Part shown: piece after piece, positions 1-6,129 of the stretch
How positions within the stretch are numbered: position 1 is the first letter of the stretch
Layout: every line of letters starts with the position of its first letter
Source of the DNA: an uncultured Candidatus Saccharibacteria bacterium
Lineage (GTDB): Bacteria; Patescibacteriota; Saccharimonadia; Saccharimonadales; UBA4665
NCBI GenBank assembly: GCA_903836325.1
Contig: CAILQE010000015.1
Coordinates: forward strand, 1-9,196
Length of the DNA: 9,196 nucleotides
Direction of reading: 5' to 3'
Notes under the pieces: model-generated
What the model was told of the DNA's origin: nothing
Seen by the model: the letters and a program-made list of their open reading frames with translations, nothing else
Database searches by the model: none
Made by a program: the position numbers and the translations under genes

Positions 1-113
1 AACTCAATTAAATCGGGCATTGACTCAGGCATAGGTATGCAACCGATTAGATTGTCTTTGTTCCACGCTCTGCCGCCTGACGCGCCGGGATCTATTCCAA
101 TAGTAATTTTCAT
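1..113 (-). CDS. RuvC-like Holliday junction resolvase, N-terminal 37 codons (3' part cut off by window edge)
   Basis: The gene starts at ATG 113-111 and remains open to base 1, giving 37 codons. The N-terminus reads MKITIGIDPGASGG, followed after a short variable stretch by IPMPESMPDLIE. IGIDPGxSGG is the first beta-hairpin of the RuvC/RNase H-fold resolvases, and D8 is the expected first metal-binding acidic residue. The later P-MPE-S-DL pattern also fits phage RuvC-like enzymes, which cleave branched DNA and can resolve replication or recombination intermediates before packaging. The other catalytic acids lie outside the window, so activity cannot be judged. The start overlaps the lysozyme stop as ATGA (113-110), so translation is probably coupled. 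No Shine-Dalgarno sequence precedes it. A wider RNase H-fold nuclease is the main alternative. Confidence 0.82.
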   Translation of the reverse strand, partial: MKITIGIDPGASGGRAWNKDNLIGCIPMPESMPDLIE

Positions 114-481
114 TTTAAAAATTGTTTAACTCGGTTCCAATACTTTATAGTTGCTGATTTTTTATAACCTAGCGGACCGCCGTTCCACACGCGCGCCTGC
201 TGCTCATCGGATCGGTTATTTGCATAATGCCGCAAGTAAAGTTGACATATGCGTATCGATGCGTCGCGATTAAAACAGTCATCATGCGTGTAATTCATAT
301 GATACAGTCTATTGACATCATCGACCACCTCTTGGTGAATCTGTAAGCAGCCATATGCTTTGCCGTTGTCGCCAACGAGATTATTATGGCCGCTAGACTC
401 GACTGCTATTAAAGCAGGTATAAGTCTTTCGGAAGCAGACGCGCTGCTAGCTAAAGCTAAAATTAAAATTAACGCTTTCAT
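110..481 (-). CDS. Small secreted SLT/lysozyme-like endolysin (peptidoglycan-cleaving)
   Basis: This 123-aa protein probably cleaves the glycan strands of peptidoglycan at lysis. Residues 1-16 form a classic Sec signal peptide: K2, a hydrophobic core of Leu/Ile/Ala, and an ASA site with predicted cleavage after A16. The mature part starts with IPALIAVESSG, in which E28 sits where the catalytic glutamate of SLT-type lytic transglycosylases and goose-type lysozymes lies. It continues with AYGCLQI (42-48), matching the family AxGLxQI block, and WNGGP (99-103), matching the usual N-G-G segment. C69 and C79 could pair after export. At about 107 mature residues it is short for an SLT domain. It is the last gene of a holin, phosphoesterase, endolysin series and overlaps the resolvase gene by ATGA. 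A virion-associated muramidase is possible, but the signal peptide and position favour an endolysin. Confidence 0.8.
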   Translation of the reverse strand: MKALILILALASSASASERLIPALIAVESSGHNNLVGDNGKAYGCLQIHQEVVDDVNRLYHMNYTHDDCFNRDASIRICQLYLRHYANNRSDEQQARVWNGGPLGYKKSATIKYWNRVKQFLK

Positions 482-498
482 GGGTACAATGCCTACCC
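482..498 (-). promoter_or_regulatory. Small hairpin abutting the lysozyme start codon
   Basis: On the minus strand, GGGTA (498-494) and TACCC (486-482) are exact reverse complements separated by a 7-base loop, GGCATTG. The stem ends directly before the ATG at 481-479. The only SD-like purines upstream of this gene, AGGGTAGG, lie in the 5' arm and the start of the loop. If it folds in the mRNA, the stem could limit ribosome access and delay endolysin synthesis. Five base pairs is weak, and chance is a serious alternative. Confidence 0.3.
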
Positions 499-523
499 TA
501 AAAATACATTAACCTAACGTCAA
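495..523 (-). promoter_or_regulatory. Possible sigma70-like promoter before the lysozyme gene
   Basis: In the 79-base gap between the phosphoesterase and lysozyme genes, the minus strand has TTGACG (523-518), then exactly 17 bases, then TAGGGT (500-495). The first hexamer matches the -35 consensus at five of six positions. The second matches TATAAT only at T, A and the final T. A transcript from here would have a very short leader before the ATG at 481. The good -35 and ideal spacing are offset by the poor -10, so this is only a candidate. Confidence 0.22.
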
Positions 524-524
524 G

Positions 525-539
525 TTTATTTTAAATAAA
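525..539. repeat. AT-only perfect inverted repeat (7-base arms)
   Basis: TTTATTTTAAATAAA has two 7-base arms that are exact reverse complements around one central base. It lies just downstream of the phosphoesterase stop and just upstream of the TTGACG hexamer in transcription order. It contains no G or C, so it is not a convincing intrinsic terminator. It could be a protein-binding or easily melted site, or simply a chance palindrome in AT-rich DNA. Confidence 0.3.
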
Positions 540-560
540 AGTGATTTTCAGAGGAGAAAT

Positions 561-1430
561 TTATGTTGTTCCCCTGATTTCAAACTCAATTATATCGCTC
601 CCATTGGTGCGCCTGCGGCGTGGAGTGATCTCAAATTCTATCCATCCTAGCGTAGCAGGTGAACGGCCAGCGTCTACGTTATAGGAAATACGGCCATTTT
701 CATATGCTTTTAAAAATGATCCTGTGCGTCCAAGCCACGGCGTTTTCTCTCGCACATTTAGCTCTGGATTATTGCCTGATGTAGTCAAAACAAGTCTAGG
801 CGTAGATGGGATGCATCCCTTTTTATGGTCATGGCCCATGAGGTAAAAATCCGCTATGGCCGTGGTAGACATTTTTTCTAAAGTATTAAAGGTACTGCCC
901 GGCAATCCACCACCACCCTTGCCGTGGTGTGCAAAGATGTCCAAGCACTGCCTGTGTCTCGTGCGGCCTTTAAACTTTAAAGATAAACGTATAAACGAAC
1001 AGACCCCTAAAAATTTTGTTCCTAACGCAGCTGCTAAAACGTGGTCTGTTGTGTCACCATCACCAAAATCAAAGTAATGATTACCACCTAGCATACCTAT
1101 CAGTCGGCCACGCATAAAGGAGAGTTCATTTACTAAAGTCTTTGCCACGCCCTTATAGACATCTTTTAACTTAGTTTTAGTAGTATCGTGCAGATTGTGG
1201 TCGCTTAATACAATGCGCTCGCTGGTACTTACCCCATCAGTATAATCTCCCATGCCCAAAAAAAGCGCATTGTTTTGCTTCTTAGCATAGGTTAAAAATT
1301 GATTCCAGTGAGCGTCGGCAAACATATCCGAATCCCTATGAATATCTCCAAAGGGAATCAGTTTAAATGGTTTATCAATTTCAACTTCAACGTCCACTCG
1401 GTGGGTCGTAAAAAGACCAGTAGTTTTCAT
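561..1430 (-). CDS. Calcineurin-like metallophosphoesterase
   Basis: This 289-aa protein has the full signature of a two-metal phosphoesterase: GDIH (28-31, with D29 and H31), GMGDYTDG (59-66, with D62), GGNHYFD (115-121, with N117 and H118), AHHG (167-170) and GHDHKKG (199-205, with H200 and H202). The motifs are in canonical order, and the metal and catalytic residues appear intact. The usual GNHD is GNHY here. The family hydrolyses phosphoesters in nucleic acids, nucleotides or proteins; the substrate of this member cannot be read from sequence. It is a full-length soluble enzyme with no signal peptide or membrane segment. ATG at 1430 is the only sensible start, because an in-frame TAA lies three codons upstream. 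No Shine-Dalgarno sequence is present. Its place between a holin-like and an endolysin gene is notable and does not by itself show a lysis role. Confidence 0.85.
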   Translation of the reverse strand: MKTTGLFTTHRVDVEVEIDKPFKLIPFGDIHRDSDMFADAHWNQFLTYAKKQNNALFLGMGDYTDGVSTSERIVLSDHNLHDTTKTKLKDVYKGVAKTLVNELSFMRGRLIGMLGGNHYFDFGDGDTTDHVLAAALGTKFLGVCSFIRLSLKFKGRTRHRQCLDIFAHHGKGGGGLPGSTFNTLEKMSTTAIADFYLMGHDHKKGCIPSTPRLVLTTSGNNPELNVREKTPWLGRTGSFLKAYENGRISYNVDAGRSPATLGWIEFEITPRRRRTNGSDIIEFEIRGTT

Positions 1431-1471
1431 TAAGTATTAGAACTGCTGATACATTTTATTGAATTTGTCAA

Positions 1472-1903
1472 TTACTGTTTTTGATAACGTGATCCAAACC
1501 ACCAGAACAAGCTAGTAAATGCACCGAATACAATCTGATTTAACATTTCTTTTTGTGATTCAACTGGTGACACAGAAAAGACATAAAGCAGCACAAAGAG
1601 TAACGCCCAAGTGATGCCCGGCCGTGTAAATCCTTTAAACGCATCTACCGCCAGATATACATTGACCATTATAGGCGATGCATTTGCAGGTATTTGAATT
1701 GATCCATTATTTTCCTGAGACTTAGAAAATGCATTCCAAGCCGCTTCTTTTTCAGCAGCCGCAACCTTGGCCTGCATCAACATGACATCTACCTCTGCAT
1801 CTTTCTTTTTGCGCCAAGTTTCAAATATAGATGTTCCAATATGTAATATTGAACCTACAACTCCACCACTTGCTGCGTTAAATAATATGTCTGCTAAGTT
1901 CAT
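1472..1903 (-). CDS. Probable three-transmembrane holin
   Basis: I chose ATG 1903-1901 as the start, giving 143 aa. It overlaps the upstream stop as ATGA (1903-1900), the same arrangement seen at the lysozyme/resolvase junction. A TTG three codons upstream, at 1912, is the only in-frame alternative nearby. The protein has a hydrophobic or amphipathic N-terminal helix (about 6-28) and a charged, Ala-rich helical middle (about 29-65). Two strong membrane segments follow, at about 95-110 (TWALLFVLLYVF) and 121-137 (IVFGAFTSLFWWFG). GFTRPGITW just before the second segment resembles the R-P-x-x-T block of the GTA-type 3TM holin family (I infer the family, PF11351-like). Such proteins form the membrane lesions that release endolysin or trigger lysis. 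It directly follows the ejection-protein block, as lysis genes do in many podoviruses. A non-holin small membrane protein remains possible. Confidence 0.68.
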   Translation of the reverse strand: MNLADILFNAASGGVVGSILHIGTSIFETWRKKKDAEVDVMLMQAKVAAAEKEAAWNAFSKSQENNGSIQIPANASPIMVNVYLAVDAFKGFTRPGITWALLFVLLYVFSVSPVESQKEMLNQIVFGAFTSLFWWFGSRYQKQ

Positions 1904-4900
1904 TGTTGCCAATTGATTGATCCAGCAGCTTGAGATTTACTAGGTATTGAGCGATCTATAGGAAAATCATAATTTGCTTGAGTCATAATCTTATTTTTTG
2001 TTTTAGGAAACTTTTCATCAATAACATGATAATGTTCTAATTTAGTTACAGGTTTTCCTTTTAACACATACTTGTAAGATAAATGTTCTGGCACTCCATG
2101 TTCTTGTGCGGTTTTAATATCTGCTTTTGATTGAATAGGATCAAATTTTATTATAGCGACTGCCGCACCTTTTGGAATATTTTTAAATCTTGGATCTTCA
2201 ATATTATTAACAATTTCTATTGCATCAGGCATACCCATTTTACTCATCGTTTTTGTAAGCAATGATTGATATGATATTTTACCCTTAGTATTACTTTTCT
2301 TGTAATACGTTGAAGCTCTTTTTGTTTGAGCCATCGAATCTATTTGTTTTTCTGCCTGATCTAAAGATGTCCATTCTTCAGTATGTCCGCTTCCTTTTTT
2401 AACTTTTCCTTCGGCATTAACAACATTTTTGGCAAATTTTTCACGCGCATCATTTAATGTTTTTAATGCTTTTTCTTCAGTAATTTTACCTTTAGAAATA
2501 TTGTTTTTAAGATCATTAAACCAAATTTTATTAAATGTTTTATTTCCTATTACATTACCTTCCTGCATTAAAATAAGTTTAACATAACCATTATTTACTC
2601 TTGCTCGTGTTGCTACTGATTTTGCCGTTCCTTTTGAATTAAATGCCCACACAATACCATTTTTTAAATTTTCTAATATTGTAGGATAAAACATACCGCC
2701 TTGTAGATCTATGCCTTTGTAATCACCTACACGCATACGATCTATATGAATTGCAGCTAATGTATTAGTATCATTTTTAATGTTATCTAATATTTTAGAA
2801 TTAATTGTAGGATATGCCGACTCATCAACATTTGGCATAAAATTGCCATTTTTAGGCAATTCCCAATTTATCTTACCTTCTTTTTTAGATAAACTATCTA
2901 CACTGGTATCTGGGGCAACTTGACCGGGTACGGTTTCACTGTTAGATGAATCCACCACGCTTTGATCAGAATGATTTTGAAAGTCTTCGTTAGCTTTTAT
3001 TTCAGCGGCGTGCTGCGTATCGTAAATTCCTAGCTTTTCGCCTTCTGGTGAAAATGCGCTAAACTTTCCATTGCGTTCAATTACATTATAACCGTCTTCA
3101 CTAGATGCAATTTTACCGCCCGGTGTTTTACTATCTGGCATCCAGTCTATTTTGCTGCGCTGCCATGCCATGTTATTATATCCGATACGCTCACCAGTTA
3201 GATGTGCTTGAATCATACGATCCAATGTGAAGCTACGAATATAAGCAGCACCTCCCTTTTCTCCAGATTGTACTAAATTATTTAAGAACGTGGCCTTATC
3301 TTGCGTCATGCCAGCCAATTCTCTAGTTCTTAAACCAGATGGATCTGATATGTTGTTAAAATAATTTACTGCATCATTATAGAATCCTTGGAAATCTTTG
3401 CCCCAAGGTCCAAGTTTATTTGATGTTGCTAATTTTTGTGCAGTTTTACGCAACTTAGTTAAATCTAATGCGCGCATATAAGGCTCATTTGCCCTATTGA
3501 AATTTAATTCGTAAGGTACAATTTCGCGCTGTGATCTGCGAATACCATCATTGTATCTCGTATAATACTTTTGAGTAATACGATTAAATGCTTTCTTGGT
3601 TGCTGCACCATAATCGATAAACATCGTATTAGGTTGGCCAGTTGTCCTGCTGTTTAACGATTGTGAAATCGTATTAAACATTTCTTTTACTTTATCCCTA
3701 ATAAGAGGATTTTTATTTATTGCTTCTAACTGAGATTTACTAATTCCATCACCAGTTAATTTTCCATCTACTAAACGAATCTGCGGCTCATTTTTATCAG
3801 GAACTGGTGCAGTTTTTAAAGTATCGTGCAGTATCTGTGACTGTAAATGATCTTCTTTATTTAACTCAGAATCAGGACGCATACTAACCGTCCCATCTGG
3901 ATTTTGTTTAGCAAGTCCAAGCTCTAATGCAGTTTTGGCAATAGATGGATTAGATAAATGACGAGAATTTATAATTGTGCCTTCAGTATCGGCCAATTCT
4001 ATTCTGCTGTCTAAATTAAATTTAGCTCTAACTAAATCTCTTAACATCGCATTTAGTGCAGGCGATGCTTCTTTAAGATTATTAAACAATAAAGAATCTA
4101 CTGGTTTTGTACCATTGCCTAAACGATTCGCTAAACCATTAATAATATCATTTGACTGTCTAGATAATACTTGATCTAGCAAAGTTCTCGCTGGGCTTGT
4201 AAAGCCTCGTAATAATGAATCTGGATTTGATCCTTCAACTAACTTTGAAAGATACTCTGCACCTAATTCTTTACTAACAAGATTTGCTTTTTGAGCATCT
4301 GTATCAGCAGTATTCCATTCTGGATTCTTTGTGCCAATTTTTGATTTATATTCTCCAAATGCTTTATTAATTTCTTCTGGAGATAATAGGCCACTGCTTG
4401 CTTGTACTGTAGTACCATCTGGATTGGTTAACCATGTACCTACAATGTGCTGCTGAATTGCTTCAGTTATAGGACGTAATTGATCAATTGAATCTGCAAA
4501 GTGATATAATTCGTGAGAGAATGTGCGATCTGTAGCAGCTTTATCTACATTAATTTGTACGACAGGAGTATCTCCTGCTGTAAAACTGAAGCCACGCGAA
4601 TCTTTTAAATGTTCTGGAGCATCTTCATTATTATAAATTTCCACTTTACCATCGCTCAAGTTGCCTTTAATTAGGCCAACTGTATCCATTGCGCGTACTG
4701 CTGCATTTAATCCATCACGATTATAAATCGTTTGAAATTTTACCGCAGTATCTGCATCTAAATTTGATACAAACTTATTAAAATCAGTTACACGATTAGC
4801 TTCAGCTAATTTGCCAGTAACTCCAGCGGCTATACTACCAATTGCTCCGCCTGCTCCACCCATCAGTCCACCTGCTCCTGCGCCTTGTACAGCACCTTCT

Positions 4901-6129
4901 GGACCTCCAGTAATTCCTCCTACTAGTCCGCCTATAGTTGCACCTTCTGCTGCACCTCCTGCTGTACGCAATCCTAAATTAAGTATTGCATCTCCACCAA
5001 ATCGTCCAGTTGTTGCTAGTGCTCTATCAAGCACAGTAGCATTAGGATTTAATGCTAGAGATTCTAAAGCACCCATACGGCCAGTGCCTTCAGCTATGTT
5101 CTGGCCTACTTTCATAGCCGTGTCGCCCATTACATTAGCAACTTTAGCTCCACTGAGTACGGTTGCTGCGGTTTTAATGCCGGGTATTGTAGAGGCTACA
5201 GCTCCCTTTAAAACAGGCGCACCTGTGCCCATTTTTTCAGCCATTTGATCGGCTACCTTATTTGCTACATTTAAAATAGGATCTGTAGCCGCAACTGCAA
5301 TTTTACCACCTGTTGCTATACTTTTTCCAATTGCGCCAGTAGCCATTTCTGCAATACCTAATTCTGGCATTGCAAGCATCGCAACATTTACAGGATCTGC
5401 TATTTCTGATGTTGCATTAGCAAAATCATTATTAATAGCCTGACTTCCATCTGCTGAATTATACTTAGTTAAATTATTATTACCTTTTTGTGCATCTTCA
5501 GTTCTTTTAGCAAATGCAATATTTTCTTTCCATTTATTAAAACGATTTTCTACAGTATCTGCAACATCAGCATTTCTAGCTGAATCCGTTCTAAATCTAT
5601 AAGAAGCAGGATCAGTTGGATGCTCAATACTTCCCCACAAATTTCTTGCAGATCTAGCAATACCTTCAACAACAGACGCTTCTAGTTCATCTGAAGATTT
5701 AAGACTTAATGCAGCTTTGTAAGTGTTTTTTGCAGTATCTATCAAACTCATTGCTCCCTTGCCTAAATTAGGAAGTGCATTAGCTGCAAAATCTACAAAG
5801 TCTTTTGGAGTTAATTTAGACTGTTCTATACGATATTGTTCGTATTTGTTGTAATCATCCAATGAAATATCAGTTGGATCTTTAATTCCATTATTTAACT
5901 CGTAATTAACATCTGCACCGTTGCGCGGATATTCTTTTTGTATTACTTTTTTAATTGTATCATCAGATGTTCCATTTTCAAAACGAAGTGTCACACCTCG
6001 TGACGGTAAAGTCACGTTAATGTGATCCTCATAGCCTTGATTTGGATTTTCTGCCGTTATATTTGGAACGGCAGATTCACCTAATGCAGGCTGTTGAGTT
6101 ATATCTTCAGTTTGAGTTGATGCGTCCAT
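1900..6129 (-). CDS. Giant multidomain ejection/internal virion protein with zinc-peptidase signature
   Basis: This 1409-aa protein probably sits in the virion and enters the host with the DNA, like T7 gp16 (1318 aa). The basis is size, gene order and architecture. Residues 37-68 hold a compact N-terminal motif (INVTLPSRGVTLRF, then an FENGT-type turn and helix) of a kind common at the start of phage ejection proteins. Residues about 240-335 are Ala-rich and hydrophobic or amphipathic. Residues 390-438 are a Gly/Ala zipper (GGLVGGITGG, GAGAGGLMGG) suited to membrane insertion. HELYHFAD at 539-546, after a hydrophobic strand (VVQINV), is a zincin HExxH site with H539, E540 and H543; the third ligand is unclear. 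Residues about 700-1085 are helical and unassigned. Residues 1087-1409 form a separate module with DRM, GIDLQGGMFYP and WAF blocks, resembling C-terminal domains of phage polyvalent proteins. No SLT domain is seen. The ATG overlaps the previous stop as TAATG. Confidence 0.72.
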   Translation of the reverse strand: MDASTQTEDITQQPALGESAVPNITAENPNQGYEDHINVTLPSRGVTLRFENGTSDDTIKKVIQKEYPRNGADVNYELNNGIKDPTDISLDDYNKYEQYRIEQSKLTPKDFVDFAANALPNLGKGAMSLIDTAKNTYKAALSLKSSDELEASVVEGIARSARNLWGSIEHPTDPASYRFRTDSARNADVADTVENRFNKWKENIAFAKRTEDAQKGNNNLTKYNSADGSQAINNDFANATSEIADPVNVAMLAMPELGIAEMATGAIGKSIATGGKIAVAATDPILNVANKVADQMAEKMGTGAPVLKGAVASTIPGIKTAATVLSGAKVANVMGDTAMKVGQNIAEGTGRMGALESLALNPNATVLDRALATTGRFGGDAILNLGLRTAGGAAEGATIGGLVGGITGGPEGAVQGAGAGGLMGGAGGAIGSIAAGVTGKLAEANRVTDFNKFVSNLDADTAVKFQTIYNRDGLNAAVRAMDTVGLIKGNLSDGKVEIYNNEDAPEHLKDSRGFSFTAGDTPVVQINVDKAATDRTFSHELYHFADSIDQLRPITEAIQQHIVGTWLTNPDGTTVQASSGLLSPEEINKAFGEYKSKIGTKNPEWNTADTDAQKANLVSKELGAEYLSKLVEGSNPDSLLRGFTSPARTLLDQVLSRQSNDIINGLANRLGNGTKPVDSLLFNNLKEASPALNAMLRDLVRAKFNLDSRIELADTEGTIINSRHLSNPSIAKTALELGLAKQNPDGTVSMRPDSELNKEDHLQSQILHDTLKTAPVPDKNEPQIRLVDGKLTGDGISKSQLEAINKNPLIRDKVKEMFNTISQSLNSRTTGQPNTMFIDYGAATKKAFNRITQKYYTRYNDGIRRSQREIVPYELNFNRANEPYMRALDLTKLRKTAQKLATSNKLGPWGKDFQGFYNDAVNYFNNISDPSGLRTRELAGMTQDKATFLNNLVQSGEKGGAAYIRSFTLDRMIQAHLTGERIGYNNMAWQRSKIDWMPDSKTPGGKIASSEDGYNVIERNGKFSAFSPEGEKLGIYDTQHAAEIKANEDFQNHSDQSVVDSSNSETVPGQVAPDTSVDSLSKKEGKINWELPKNGNFMPNVDESAYPTINSKILDNIKNDTNTLAAIHIDRMRVGDYKGIDLQGGMFYPTILENLKNGIVWAFNSKGTAKSVATRARVNNGYVKLILMQEGNVIGNKTFNKIWFNDLKNNISKGKITEEKALKTLNDAREKFAKNVVNAEGKVKKGSGHTEEWTSLDQAEKQIDSMAQTKRASTYYKKSNTKGKISYQSLLTKTMSKMGMPDAIEIVNNIEDPRFKNIPKGAAVAIIKFDPIQSKADIKTAQEHGVPEHLSYKYVLKGKPVTKLEHYHVIDEKFPKTKNKIMTQANYDFPIDRSIPSKSQAAGSINWQQ

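Noticed and set aside
525..539. The AT palindrome as an intrinsic terminator for the phosphoesterase transcript.
   Set aside because: The arms have no G:C pairs, and the lysozyme and resolvase genes continue in the same direction. A stable terminator hairpin is not supported.
550..577. The best Shine-Dalgarno in the window, AGAGGAG six bases before an ATG, on the plus strand.
   Set aside because: It faces against every gene and opens only four codons (M-L-F-P, then TGA). It overlaps the end of the phosphoesterase gene. There is no further reading frame or promoter to support a gene, so chance is the simpler account.
856..1077. A 73-codon plus-strand frame inside the phosphoesterase gene.
   Set aside because: The minus-strand frame has five conserved enzyme motifs here, and the plus frame has a random-looking composition. 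The other plus-strand frames (3977-4174, 6340-6525, 8769-8981) are rejected on the same ground.
1434..1439. TAATAC before the phosphoesterase start, like the first six bases of a T7 RNA polymerase promoter.
   Set aside because: The rest of the T7 consensus (GACTCACTATAG) is absent. Six AT-rich bases are not evidence.
1904..1912. TTG at 1912 as the start of the holin-like gene.
   Set aside because: It would add only three codons. ATG at 1903 is a standard codon and forms the ATGA overlap used elsewhere in this operon.
4811..5248. A 145-codon plus-strand frame rich in Pro, Ala and Ile.
   Set aside because: It is the mirror of the Gly/Ala-rich zipper region of the giant gene: GGN/GCN codons read in reverse give Pro and Ala. 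It has no protein-like motif.
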